A DNA stretch of 64,000 nt from Neorhizobium galegae (GCF_017877055.1 NZ_JAGIPG010000004.1:248001-312000); one strand, 5' to 3'; positions 17,420-26,353 are shown, counted from the first letter of the stretch. Translations and numbers: made by a program. The notes: generated by a model not told the origin, from the sequence alone.

Positions 17420-18277
17420 ATGAGTAAGAATGACCTGAACACGCCTGACGAGTATGTTTTCGTTCGCAAAATTCACTACGGCCGATATCTGGCCGTGGCT
17501 CTGATCATCTTGTTGCTGGGCATCATCGTGCGGGCCTTTGTCGTCGGGAAGATCGCCTGGGCGGTCGTCGGTGAATATCTTTTCGATCGCGACATCATGG
17601 CGGGGATCGTCAATTCAATGATCCTGACGGTTTTCGTAATGGTCGTCGGCGTAATGCTGGCTGTTACCGTCGCCTTGATGGCGGGTTCGAAGAACCCCGT
17701 GCTTCGCTATACCGCCCGCGGCTATATGTTTGTCTTCCGCTCCGTGCCGATCCTCCTGCAGCTGCTGATCTGGTATAATCTTGCTCTGATTTTTCCGCAG
17801 ATCACGATACCGTTCGTGGTCTCGGTTTCGACCACCCAGGTACTGACGCCGTTCGTCGCGGCATTGCTGGCATTCGGGATCGCACAAGGCGCATATACGA
17901 CCGAAGTCATTCGAAGTGGTCTGCTCTCGGTCGGCAGGGGGCAAGTGGAAGCGGCGGCTTCGATCGGCATGACCTATAGTCAGTCGCTCTATCGGATCAT
18001 CATTCCCCAGGCCATGCGTGTCATCGTTCCGCCGCTCGGAAACGAAACGATAGGCATGGTGAAATACACCTCGCTCGCGAGCGTCATCCAGTACCGGGAA
18101 ATCATTTATTCGGCGCAATCGATCTACTTCGCCAGCGGTCGCGTGATTGAAATGCTTATGGTCTGTGCGTTCTGGTATGCGCTTGTCATCGGCATATTAT
18201 CCATCGTGCAGGGTTACATCGAGCGCTATTACAATCGCTCAAGTCGCGGAAGTGCTGCTGGTGAGGCCGATCTATGA
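17420..18277 (+). CDS. Polar amino-acid-type ABC transporter permease
   Basis: A 285-aa protein with an N-terminal soluble tail, about 5-6 membrane segments from residue 20 on, and the HisM/GlnP-like EAA loop AAASIGMTYSQSLYRIIIPQ near 180-200. FRSVPILLQLLIWY is the conserved region in the third helix. Only one permease is encoded, so it probably forms a homodimer. Its stop overlaps the ATPase start (ATGA). Neighbouring catabolic genes suggest a non-standard amino acid or derived acid as cargo. Confidence 0.88.
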   Translation: MSKNDLNTPDEYVFVRKIHYGRYLAVALIILLLGIIVRAFVVGKIAWAVVGEYLFDRDIMAGIVNSMILTVFVMVVGVMLAVTVALMAGSKNPVLRYTARGYMFVFRSVPILLQLLIWYNLALIFPQITIPFVVSVSTTQVLTPFVAALLAFGIAQGAYTTEVIRSGLLSVGRGQVEAAASIGMTYSQSLYRIIIPQAMRVIVPPLGNETIGMVKYTSLASVIQYREIIYSAQSIYFASGRVIEMLMVCAFWYALVIGILSIVQGYIERYYNRSSRGSAAGEADL

Positions 18278-19038
18278 AACCTATCATCGAGATATCCAAA
18301 GTCAGAAAAGCCTTCGGCACAGTTGAAGCGCTCAAGGGCGTGTCCTGCGACATCGCAGAAGGGGAAGTCGTCTGTATTCTTGGACCTTCCGGTTCCGGCA
18401 AAAGCACGCTGCTACGTTGCATCAATCAGCTCGAACGTCCCACTTCCGGCATCGTCAGGGTCGGCGGCGAGATCATTGGATACCGCGAGCAAGCCAATCA
18501 CCTGTACGCTCTGTCCAACCGGCAGTTGGCGGCGCAAAGGTCGAAGATCGGAATGGTGTTCCAGCAGTTCAATCTTTTCCCGCATATGACCGTTCTTGAA
18601 AATGTCATCGAAGGTCCGGTGCGCGTGAAGAAAGAGCTGCGAGCCGCGTCAATTCAAAGTGCCCTTCAATTTCTCGAACGTGTGGGGCTGGCCGACAAGG
18701 CGAATGCCTATCCTTCTCAACTGTCGGGTGGCCAGCAGCAGCGTGTGGCGATTGCACGCGCATTGGCCATGAAGCCGTCCGTGATGTTGTTCGACGAGCC
18801 GACATCGGCGCTCGACCCCGAACTTGTGGGAGAAGTGCTTCTCGTCATGAAAGAACTGGCCCGTTCTGGTCTGACGATGGTGATCGTCACCCACGAGATC
18901 GCATTTGCGCGCGAGGCCGCGAACCGCATCATCTTCATGGACGGTGGTGCCATTGTCGAAGCCGGCAAGACGGGTGATCTGCTTGGCAATCCGAAAAACC
19001 CGCGAACCCGCGAATTCCTGGCCGCCGTGCGGCATTGA
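18274..19038 (+). CDS. Polar amino-acid-type ABC transporter ATP-binding protein
   Basis: A 254-aa ATPase of the GlnQ/HisP family. Walker A is GPSGSGKS (about residues 35-42), the Q-loop is FQQFNLFPHMTVLENV, the signature is LSGGQQQRVAIARAL, and Walker B is VMLFDEPTSALDPEL, followed by VTHEIAFA. All catalytic motifs are intact. It overlaps the permease gene by four bases. Its TGA stop is the first part of a strong hairpin (19036-19057), which separates it from the substrate-binding protein gene. Confidence 0.93.
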   Translation: MKPIIEISKVRKAFGTVEALKGVSCDIAEGEVVCILGPSGSGKSTLLRCINQLERPTSGIVRVGGEIIGYREQANHLYALSNRQLAAQRSKIGMVFQQFNLFPHMTVLENVIEGPVRVKKELRAASIQSALQFLERVGLADKANAYPSQLSGGQQQRVAIARALAMKPSVMLFDEPTSALDPELVGEVLLVMKELARSGLTMVIVTHEIAFAREAANRIIFMDGGAIVEAGKTGDLLGNPKNPRTREFLAAVRH

Positions 19039-19057
19039 CCCGCCGGTTTGCGGGTCA
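19036..19057 (+). terminator. Hairpin after the ABC ATPase gene
   Basis: TGACCCGC and GCGGGTCA form a perfect 8-bp stem around a 6-base loop, and the ATPase stop codon is part of the left arm. The following bases are not a clean T-run, so it may be a terminator, attenuator or mRNA-processing site between the permease/ATPase and the binding protein. Confidence 0.5.
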
Positions 19058-19174
19058 CCTATGGTTCCGGCTTTTCCATCGCTCTGGTTCTTCCTCCAGA
19101 TCAATAGCAGGTGAATATTACAACAGCGACGCTGGGAACGCAGCAGCTGAAGCACAAAACAACAAGAGGGAACA

Positions 19175-20029
19175 ATGTCACAGGAAAAGATCACGCGATT
19201 TCGCTGGATGCGGAGTTTGGCTGGCGCCGGGATGCTGCTGCTTGGCACGGCGTCGATGATATCCGCCGCATCGCTACCGGAAAAGTACCAGAGCAAGGCG
19301 GTTCGCGTCGGTTTGCAGAACCAGTATGCGCCATTCAACTATATCGATCCCAAGACCAAGGAGCTGACCGGTCTCAGCGTCGACCTTTTTGCGGCCCTCG
19401 AAAAGAAAATGGGCGTGAAAATGGAAGTGGTGATTGCCACTTTCCCGGATCTTTTTCCAGGATTGCAAGCAGGTCGTTTCGATCTCATCGGAGCCGGGAT
19501 CGCCGATAATGCCAAGCGGCGTGAGACACTGACATTCGCCGACTATCTGCGATCCGGTTATGTCATGATGACGACTTCGGACAAGACTTCGAGCGTGAAA
19601 TCCTGGGATGATCTCTGCGGCAAGAGTGTCGCCTATATTCGCTTCGTTGCGCTGCTTGGGGACGTTCTGAAGGGTATAAACGAAAAGACCTGTGTCGCTA
19701 AAGCTAAAACCCCGATCACGATCGTCACAGACGATCTTCCCGTGCAACTGGGATTGAGCCAAAACCGCTACGAAGCGGCGATGATCGCCCAGGAATTGTA
19801 TCTCTATCTGCAGAGCACTCAAGCCGGCTCCTACGCCCAGATCGGCGATGTCGTGAATGCATCGCTCTTCGGCATTGCCTTCCAAAAACCGGATACCGAA
19901 TTGCGGGATGCGATCGGCGCTGGTATCCAGTCGCTGATCGACGACGGTACGTATGGCAAGCTGCTCGATAAATACGGTTTGAAGGCTATGAGCCTCGAAA
20001 AAGTCACGTTCGACGCCGGGCAGAACTGA
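19175..20029 (+). CDS. Transporter substrate-binding protein (amino-acid type, SBP_bac_3)
   Basis: A 284-aa periplasmic protein. Residues 1-32 form a signal peptide (basic start, MRSLAGAGMLLLGTASM core, SAA cleavage region). The mature part has the SBP_bac_3 pattern: VRVGLQNQYAPFNYID, LTGLSVDLFAALEKKMGV, then FDLIGAGIADNAKRRETLTFADY. It supplies ligand to the permease/ATPase upstream, though placed after a hairpin and probably with its own expression level. The ribosome site GAGGGAACA precedes ATG 19175. The ligand is unknown. Confidence 0.9.
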   Translation: MSQEKITRFRWMRSLAGAGMLLLGTASMISAASLPEKYQSKAVRVGLQNQYAPFNYIDPKTKELTGLSVDLFAALEKKMGVKMEVVIATFPDLFPGLQAGRFDLIGAGIADNAKRRETLTFADYLRSGYVMMTTSDKTSSVKSWDDLCGKSVAYIRFVALLGDVLKGINEKTCVAKAKTPITIVTDDLPVQLGLSQNRYEAAMIAQELYLYLQSTQAGSYAQIGDVVNASLFGIAFQKPDTELRDAIGAGIQSLIDDGTYGKLLDKYGLKAMSLEKVTFDAGQN

Positions 20030-20050
20030 AGTCTTCAGTTTGCCTAACTC

Positions 20051-20081
20051 GCATTCCGGATCTCGCGCTGATCGGGAATGC
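20051..20081 (+). other. Hairpin downstream of the substrate-binding protein gene
   Basis: GCATTCC pairs with GGAATGC, then a G-G mismatch, then GATC pairs with GATC around a 7-base loop. It lies 22 bases after the binding-protein stop and before the DapA-like gene. A stem here may protect the abundant upstream mRNA or limit read-through. Confidence 0.45.
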
Positions 20082-20109
20082 TCGAATCCATCCCGTCAGG
20101 AACAGACCA

Positions 20110-21021
20110 ATGCCCCTTTTTTCCGGCGTCGTCCCGCCGCTCGCTACTCCTTTGACCAATTCCGGCGATCTCGACCTTGATTCCACCACTCGTCTGATCG
20201 AGTTCATGATTGACGCGGGTGTCCACGGATTATTTATGCTGGGAACCAGCGGAGAAGCCGTTTTCCACGACGCGGCCGCACGCGTCCGGTTGCTGGAGCA
20301 TGCGGTCAAGATCAATGATGGTAGACTGCCGGTCTTTGCAGGTGTTATCGATACGGCTACGGATCGCGTTGTCGGACATGCCGCAGTCGCCAAGGCGATT
20401 GGAGTGAATGCGGTTGTTGCGACTGCTCCGTTTTATGCTCATACGCATCCGGTCGAGATCGCCGATCACTATCGGTACATCCGAGAAAAAGCCGATATAC
20501 CAGTCCTTGCCTACGACATTCCATTCTGCACGCAGGTCAAACTAAGACCGCAGACCATCGTCCAGCTTGCCCAGGAAGGCACGATCATCGGCTTGAAGGA
20601 TTCGAGCGGCGACGAACGGGATTTCCGGAAAATTCTTCTCGCCCTCGCCGATCACCCCGATTTTTCCGCATTCACCGGCTCCGAACTGGTCGTGGATGGC
20701 GCGCTTTCCATGGGCGCGCATGGGGTCGTTCCAGGTCTCGGCAATATAGATCCGGCCGGCTACGTACGCCTTTGGAATGCGGTTCAGCGAGGTGATCTGG
20801 CGGGAGCGCGCCGGGAGCAGGAACGGCTATGTGTGCTGTTCGACATCACTGGCGTGGCTATGGGTAGAATTGGTCTGAGCGCTGCTCTTTCAGGGGCAAC
20901 CAAGACAGCCCTGCGCGAAAGAGGCGTGATCTCCACCAACATGGTGGCGAGACCACAACAACTACTGAACTCCGACGAAACGCAAAAGGTCCGTCAGATC
21001 CTCGCCGAGGTCGGCCTTTGA
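20110..21021 (+). CDS. DapA/NAL superfamily class I aldolase or dehydratase
   Basis: A 303-aa TIM-barrel protein of the dihydrodipicolinate synthase/N-acetylneuraminate lyase superfamily. The oxyanion/proton-relay motif is LGTSGEAVF, the conserved Tyr is in YDIPF, and the Schiff-base Lys is in IGLKDSSGDERDF. The arginine after YNVP that true DHDPS uses to hold the second substrate is replaced by Cys (YDIPFCTQ), so lysine biosynthesis is unlikely. A keto-acid lyase or dehydratase is more probable. The transporter before it and the reductase after it support a catabolic role. Confidence 0.88.
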   Translation: MPLFSGVVPPLATPLTNSGDLDLDSTTRLIEFMIDAGVHGLFMLGTSGEAVFHDAAARVRLLEHAVKINDGRLPVFAGVIDTATDRVVGHAAVAKAIGVNAVVATAPFYAHTHPVEIADHYRYIREKADIPVLAYDIPFCTQVKLRPQTIVQLAQEGTIIGLKDSSGDERDFRKILLALADHPDFSAFTGSELVVDGALSMGAHGVVPGLGNIDPAGYVRLWNAVQRGDLAGARREQERLCVLFDITGVAMGRIGLSAALSGATKTALRERGVISTNMVARPQQLLNSDETQKVRQILAEVGL

Positions 21022-21072
21022 CCCGCGGCCAGATAAGCTGACTAGCCATATCCACGCAAGGAGAAACCAAGC

Positions 21073-22119
21073 ATGAAGTATCTTCCTTTTGGCGCGCATA
21101 CGGGGCTTCGGGTCTCCGAATATGTCCTGGGTACCGCCATGTTCGGTACGAGATGGGGATATGGCGCCGAGCTGTCCGAATGCGAGAAGATCGTTCAAGC
21201 CTATCTGGAGGCCGGCGGCAACTTCATCGACACGGCAGACACCTATCAGGCGGGAGAGTCCGAGGAGATCATAGGCTCGCTGACGCAGTCGCTTCGCGAC
21301 GAGGTGGTAATCGCGTCGAAATATACCGAGAATGATCGCGCCGGCTCTGGTGTTTTACAGACAGGCAATAGTCGCAAGACGATGATCCGGTCCGTCGAGC
21401 GCAGCCTCAAGCGCCTCAAAACCGATCGCCTCGACATGCTGTGGGTACATGTCGCCGATCAGGTGACGCCAGTGGAGGAAATCCTTCGAGGCCTGGATGA
21501 TCTGGCGAGAAGCGGAAAGATTATCTATGCCGGCTTCTCAAACTTTCCGGCGTGGCGGATATCAAGGGCGACGGCGATCGCGGAACTTCGTAACACGCTT
21601 CCTGTCGCAGGGCTGCAATTCGAATACAGTCTTGTCGAGCGGACGCCAGACCGGGAATTCCTGCCGATGGCCTCGGCGCTCGAGCTGGGCATGGTCGCCT
21701 GGTCGCCGCTCGGCGGCGGTGTCTTGACGGGAAAGTATCGTGCCGGAGCGACCGGCCGCAAAGAAGCCATGGGCGGCGGCCTGTTCCATGCCGAAAGCGA
21801 TGGCAGAAACACGGCGATCATCGACCTGCTGGAGGTCATAGGAAGGGAAACATCCAGCAATCCCGCGCGGGTCGCGATAGCCTGGGTAAGGTCGAGGGGA
21901 GTGCTGCCAATCCTTGGCCCGCGTAGCCTCGCACAGTTTCAGGATACGCTTCTGTCTACCGAGGTCACATTGTCTGCTGAACAGGTAGCCCGATTGAACG
22001 ACGCAAGCGCAATCGAGCTTGGATATCCGCACGCCATTCTGGCAAGCGATTTCATCAGGAATAGTACGGCCGGCGGAAAGGCGCCAGATGTCATTTTCCC
22101 ATCGAGATACGTCGCGTAG
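21073..22119 (+). CDS. Aldo/keto reductase
   Basis: A 348-aa AKR with the usual tetrad: Asp and Tyr in NFIDTADTYQAG, Lys in VVIASKYTEN, and His in LWVHVADQVTP (His in a Trp-Val-His context rather than the usual Leu-His). C-terminal GPRSLAQFQDTL matches the NADP-binding loop. It follows the DapA-like gene by 51 bp and ends the plus-strand island. Together with the SDR at the other end it could reduce or oxidise a sugar acid or aldehyde intermediate. Confidence 0.9.
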   Translation: MKYLPFGAHTGLRVSEYVLGTAMFGTRWGYGAELSECEKIVQAYLEAGGNFIDTADTYQAGESEEIIGSLTQSLRDEVVIASKYTENDRAGSGVLQTGNSRKTMIRSVERSLKRLKTDRLDMLWVHVADQVTPVEEILRGLDDLARSGKIIYAGFSNFPAWRISRATAIAELRNTLPVAGLQFEYSLVERTPDREFLPMASALELGMVAWSPLGGGVLTGKYRAGATGRKEAMGGGLFHAESDGRNTAIIDLLEVIGRETSSNPARVAIAWVRSRGVLPILGPRSLAQFQDTLLSTEVTLSAEQVARLNDASAIELGYPHAILASDFIRNSTAGGKAPDVIFPSRYVA

Positions 22120-22147
22120 ACAAAAGGAGAGTGCTCGAAATTGGCGC

Positions 22148-23614
22148 CTAGAGTAGTCTTGCAAGTCTTCCCACACCTTCGACGATCTGATCGTCGGTGA
22201 CCGAAGCCACGGAAAGTCGAAGGTGATTTCGCGGTGCCGTTGACGTATGGAAGAAGCTTTCGCCCGCTTCCACGAGCAGGCCTGTATCCTGCGCCATTTC
22301 GGTCAATCGCGTGCCATCCTTTGAAAGGGGCAGTTCGCACCAGAATGAGGAGGTTCCGTCTCGATGGAAGACGGAGATCTCCGGGATGTCATCAGCCAGC
22401 GCGCGCTTGAGTAGATTTCCGCGTCGCTCAAGCTCCAGCCGCGCTTTCCTAACGAACGGGCGATAATGCCCCCTTTCGATAAAAAGAGCGAGTGCCCTTT
22501 GCGTGTTTCCGGGCGTATGACGATGCACCAGCCTCTGCAATTCACGGAGTTGTTCGATGACGTGCGGATGTCCCACCACATAGCCGATGCGGAGCCCCGG
22601 CGCCATCTGACGGCACAGGGTTCCAATGAAAATGACACGCCCTGATCGGTCGATGCTCTTCAGCGTGGCAAGCTTTTCCGGTCCATCGAGCAGGTCGGTT
22701 TCGAATGTGTCTTCGATGAGGACACAGTCGTTCTGCTCTGCTCTTTTCAGAATGTCGTGACGTCGCTGAAGCGGCATGACGGCCGTCGTCGGAAACTGGT
22801 GTCCTGGCGTCAGAACGGCAACCTGGCAAGAATCCAGTTCCGGCCCTGGGATAGCGCCTTCGCGATCGGTCGGTATGCTGACAACCTTCGACCCAGACAG
22901 TCGCGAAACCTCCAGGAAATCTGGCAGACAAGGGTCTTCAAGTCCGAAAGATACGCCAGGCCCGCCGAGCAGCCGGGCCAGGAGATAGCGCGCGCCTTGC
23001 CCGCCGAGCGTGATCAGAATTTCTTCCGGCCGTGCCCAGATGCCATGGCTTGGCAGGATCTGGGTTCTCAATTGGCTGATAAGCCGAGGGTCGTCTGCTT
23101 CGACGCTGTCTCTTCCCCAGTCTGAAATCTGGGTCAGGCTCATGGCCTCTCTCTCGCAGTCGCGCCATGCGTTGGCCGGAAAGAGGTGGAGGTCGAAGCC
23201 CGAACCGCGGAAAGGGATGTCGTACCCGATGTAAAAGGATTGGCGTCGTACCTTCGCGATAGGAGGCGTCGGTAGACGAGACCGCCATATCGTCTCGACG
23301 CTTTCTGTTGTCTCGTATGATCGTGGCGCTTGAGTCGCGACCTTCGCGACGTAGAACCCGGACCGCGGCTTCGCCACCAGATAGCCCTGGTCGACCAACA
23401 TGCTCAGAGCGCGAAGGACGTTGTTACGGCCCATACTGAGGCGGGAGGCTATCTGTCGTGTGGGTGGAACTTGCGCATCTGCAGGCAGCGTGCCATCCAA
23501 TATGCGCTCCGCAAGCACGCGCAGCATCTGCGTACTCTTCACCGCAGGGGTGCCAGTTGCGATCTCGTCTATTATCTCACCCCAAGCGATCGCGTAGTCG
23601 TGCCAATATCGCAT
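22148..23614 (-). CDS. MocR-type regulator lacking the PLP lysine (Lys to Arg), last gene of nucleoside operon
   Basis: A 488-aa protein; ATG 23614 follows GGAAG, and the TTG at 23626 is the alternative. The GntR wing (about 28-90) reads PPTRQIASRLSMGRNNV. The aminotransferase-like domain keeps GHQFPTTAVMP and IEDTFETD, but the lysine position is Arg in IGTLCRQMAPGLRIGY (CGT complement of 22610-22612). The cofactor Tyr is Phe. It resembles the MocR protein at 14415-15929 along its whole length. The gene starts 24 bases after adenosine deaminase on the same strand, so it is likely in that operon. It converges with the aldo/keto reductase. Confidence 0.88.
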   Translation of the reverse strand: MRYWHDYAIAWGEIIDEIATGTPAVKSTQMLRVLAERILDGTLPADAQVPPTRQIASRLSMGRNNVLRALSMLVDQGYLVAKPRSGFYVAKVATQAPRSYETTESVETIWRSRLPTPPIAKVRRQSFYIGYDIPFRGSGFDLHLFPANAWRDCEREAMSLTQISDWGRDSVEADDPRLISQLRTQILPSHGIWARPEEILITLGGQGARYLLARLLGGPGVSFGLEDPCLPDFLEVSRLSGSKVVSIPTDREGAIPGPELDSCQVAVLTPGHQFPTTAVMPLQRRHDILKRAEQNDCVLIEDTFETDLLDGPEKLATLKSIDRSGRVIFIGTLCRQMAPGLRIGYVVGHPHVIEQLRELQRLVHRHTPGNTQRALALFIERGHYRPFVRKARLELERRGNLLKRALADDIPEISVFHRDGTSSFWCELPLSKDGTRLTEMAQDTGLLVEAGESFFHTSTAPRNHLRLSVASVTDDQIVEGVGRLARLL

Positions 23615-23638
23615 TCGAACTTCCAATGTATCGCGGCC

Positions 23639-24625
23639 CTAGACGAGTCGTAGCATAATCCTGTCCCGATCGGTCGCGTCGATGAAGGCAGCGGCGAGTG
23701 CGTTCGTGTTTGCTTTTTGAAATGCCGCTGGTGTCCAGCCAAACTTCTCGCGAAGCCTCTCGTATTCATTCGAAAGCGTCAGATCCGTCGGGCCGCGCGC
23801 ATCCGTGTTCACCCCGACAGATAGTCCCTGGCGGGCCAGACGGTCTATGGGGTGATCCTCATATCGGTCGAAGACATCGATCTGGATATTGCAGGAAGGG
23901 CAGACCTCCAGGTGAACATCCCTTTCGTTCAGAATATCGATCACAGCCCGGCTTTCGATCGATCTGACGCCGTGTCCGATACGGCGCACTCCCAATTTCT
24001 CGACGACTTCACGCACGCTTTCTGCTCCGAGCGCCTCGCCGGCATGCGCCGTGGCGTGTATTCCGAGTTCCCTAGCTTTCCGGAAAACGGGAATATGAGC
24101 GTCGAGCGAATAATTGGCTTCGTCACCGGCGAGATCGATGCCGCCAACTCCCTGTGCTTGATATATCTTTGCCAGCTTCACGACTTCCAAACCCATAGCG
24201 GTATCGAAATGTCGAAGCGTGCACAGGATGATCCGGCTTTCGACCGAATATTGCCGTTGAGCCTCCGACCGCCCTTCGAGAACGGCTTCAACGACATCCT
24301 GCGGCTTCAGCCCGGCAGCCAGGTGGAGGTGAGGGGCAAAACGGATTTCCGCATAGACGACACCGTCTTCTTCCAATTGCCTGAAGAGGTCGAGGGTTGC
24401 GATCTTCAAGGCACGAACGTTTTGCAGCAGTGCTTGTGGTGCAGCAAGAAAACCCAAATAATCAACCAGATCTCGACACTTGGGCGGGGCTAGATATTCG
24501 GCGCGGTAACGCTCAAACGTCATGTCGGAAATCAAAGCGCTGACCGACCGGAAGCTCAGGGAGCAATCCAGATGAAGGTGGAGTTCAACCTTCGGTATCG
24601 CCTGGGTATTCAGAAGATCAGACAT
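23639..24625 (-). CDS. Adenosine deaminase-family purine deaminase
   Basis: A 328-aa amidohydrolase-superfamily protein. Metal and catalytic motifs: HLHLD (residues 16-20), AHAGEAL (catalytic Glu), RRIGHGVRS, CPSCNIQ and NTDARG. The first Asp of the usual DD pair is kept, but the second is Ala, a position that contacts purine N7 in adenosine deaminase. Related clades deaminate other 6-aminopurines. It overlaps no gene but follows nucleoside hydrolase by 8 bases. The pair would hydrolyse imported ribosides and deaminate them or the freed base. Confidence 0.88.
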   Translation of the reverse strand: MSDLLNTQAIPKVELHLHLDCSLSFRSVSALISDMTFERYRAEYLAPPKCRDLVDYLGFLAAPQALLQNVRALKIATLDLFRQLEEDGVVYAEIRFAPHLHLAAGLKPQDVVEAVLEGRSEAQRQYSVESRIILCTLRHFDTAMGLEVVKLAKIYQAQGVGGIDLAGDEANYSLDAHIPVFRKARELGIHATAHAGEALGAESVREVVEKLGVRRIGHGVRSIESRAVIDILNERDVHLEVCPSCNIQIDVFDRYEDHPIDRLARQGLSVGVNTDARGPTDLTLSNEYERLREKFGWTPAAFQKANTNALAAAFIDATDRDRIMLRLV

Positions 24626-24633
24626 CGGGCTTC

Positions 24634-25587
24634 CTACGCGGCGGCGGACAAAATAGCGCTCATAAAAAGCTGATGATATCTCTCGATATCGACCTCCCAG
24701 ATGATTTCGATGCCGTTTTCGGTGCTGGCCGGAGCGGTGTTCGAACGAAGGCTACGTCGGTCGACGACCAGCATTCCCCTGGTGAACTCACCGGCCGTTT
24801 CAACGCGAACCGGCAATCTGTAGGTTTTCCGGATCAAGGACGGATGGGCGACCATGGCCAGAAGCAGGCCGACATGGCCAGAGCACTCTCGGATACCTAA
24901 AATAGATTCATAGAAATCGAGATAGAAGGGCAGGATCTTCGTCAGATGCTGGACAGCAGGATGAGCGACTGCTTTCATCGCCTGCACATCGGACTCGGTG
25001 ATCCGGGCATCCATAGAGACGTCGAGCGTAACGATTGTGACGGGAAGTTCCGGCCGCAACACGATCCGCGCGGCCTCGGGATCTCCATCCAGATTTGCTT
25101 CGCCGGTCGGGCTCGTATTGCCTGACGTCGAATGCGCACCACCAAGCCACATGATGGATCCGACGGTCTTCATCAATTCGGGGTCGAGGCAATAGGCCAA
25201 TGCGAGGTTCGTCAGCCGCCCCATCGCGACGATCGTCAGATCAGGCCCATAGCGCCTGATCTGTTCGAGCATGAAAACCGGACCATAGCCCGGCGTGACC
25301 TTCGATGCATAATCGAGTTTTCCAAGTGCACCTCGGGCATAAAGCCCGTGAACTTCGGGTGCGAAACCGCAGCCGGAAATCAGCGGGCCTTCCGCCCCAC
25401 GCACGACGGGAATGTTCTTCCCCATCAGTTCGATCAACTCGATGGCATGATAGGCGCAATCTTCTGTCGCTCCGTTGCCATGGCCAGCCGTCACGCCGAC
25501 AATCTCGATCTCCGGCATAAGCATGCCGTGAACAAAGGCCATCGCATCATCGAGACCGGTATCGGAATCGATCAAAACTTTTTTCAT
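24634..25587 (-). CDS. Inosine/uridine-preferring nucleoside hydrolase family protein
   Basis: A 317-aa protein starting at ATG 25587 (GGA seven bases upstream; a TTG at 25599 is possible). The N-terminal Ca-binding and nucleophile motif is DSDTGLDDAMAF, followed by GNGATEDC, a central GNTSPTGEANLDGDPEAA and late ETAGEFTRGML. The family's HDP motif (His general acid, Asp Ca ligand) is HVG here, so one Ca ligand is not obvious. The gene lies between an ABC permease and adenosine deaminase, consistent with nucleoside salvage. Confidence 0.87.
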   Translation of the reverse strand: MKKVLIDSDTGLDDAMAFVHGMLMPEIEIVGVTAGHGNGATEDCAYHAIELIELMGKNIPVVRGAEGPLISGCGFAPEVHGLYARGALGKLDYASKVTPGYGPVFMLEQIRRYGPDLTIVAMGRLTNLALAYCLDPELMKTVGSIMWLGGAHSTSGNTSPTGEANLDGDPEAARIVLRPELPVTIVTLDVSMDARITESDVQAMKAVAHPAVQHLTKILPFYLDFYESILGIRECSGHVGLLLAMVAHPSLIRKTYRLPVRVETAGEFTRGMLVVDRRSLRSNTAPASTENGIEIIWEVDIERYHQLFMSAILSAAA

Positions 25588-25599
25588 GATGAATTCCAA

Positions 25600-26352
25600 T
25601 CAGTTAGTGCGCCACCGCACGGCTGCCGCCTCAACGAGTGCGACTATTCCAAAAAGCGTCAGTGCCAGAGCGGAAGAAGTCACGATCGATGCGTAAAGAA
25701 CTTCGGTTCGATATTCGAATGTCGATTGGATGATGAGAACACCTATACCGTCCCGTGCACCGATCCACTCGCTGACGATAGCTCCGATGACGCAGGTGGT
25801 GCTGGCAATTCTCAGAGCCGAGAAAAGAAAGGGTAGCGAGCGGGGTAGCCGAAGACGGAAGAAGACTTCCCGCCGGCTGGCGGCCATGATGCGCATGAGT
25901 TCCAGTTCCGATGCCGAAACGGCCTCGAAGCCTCTGATCATATTCACCAGTGTGGGAAACAAGCAGATGATGGCCGCGATAATGACCTTGGACGTCACGG
26001 TCAGGCCAAAGATCAGGATCAGGATCGGCGAAAGCGCGATGATCGGTATGGTATTGAAGATCACGACGGCCGGAAAATACATGCGCCGCAATGTCTGGCT
26101 ATGGATAAATAGGGTGGCGAGCAGAACGGCAACGGTGTTGCCCAGCGCAAAACCGCTGATCGCCTCGAGCGCCGTCGGATAGAGATTGTTCAGCAAAAGC
26201 CAGCGGTTCGTCCACAGCGCGGCGACCACGGCGAGCGGGCTCGGTGCGACGAACGTCTTCACCTGGAAGACGACGACCGCGGCATGCCAGAGGACCAGAA
26301 GAGAAACGATTCCAACAACCGGCCAGAGCCAGTTCTTCAATGAGCTGACCAT
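25600..26352 (-). CDS. ABC transporter permease, SsuC/TauC-type
   Basis: A 250-aa inner-membrane protein with about six hydrophobic segments. The EAA loop is MAASRREVFFRLRLPRSLPF around residues 157-176, and the C-terminal IVSEWIGARDGIGVLI motif is typical of taurine/nitrate/NMT1-type permeases. ATG 26352 lies directly after the upstream ATPase stop, with GGGGAGG seven bases before it; ATG 26367 is inside that gene. It works with the ATPase and NMT1-like binding protein upstream. Confidence 0.88.
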   Translation of the reverse strand: MVSSLKNWLWPVVGIVSLLVLWHAAVVVFQVKTFVAPSPLAVVAALWTNRWLLLNNLYPTALEAISGFALGNTVAVLLATLFIHSQTLRRMYFPAVVIFNTIPIIALSPILILIFGLTVTSKVIIAAIICLFPTLVNMIRGFEAVSASELELMRIMAASRREVFFRLRLPRSLPFLFSALRIASTTCVIGAIVSEWIGARDGIGVLIIQSTFEYRTEVLYASIVTSSALALTLFGIVALVEAAAVRWRTN

Positions 26353-26353
26353 T

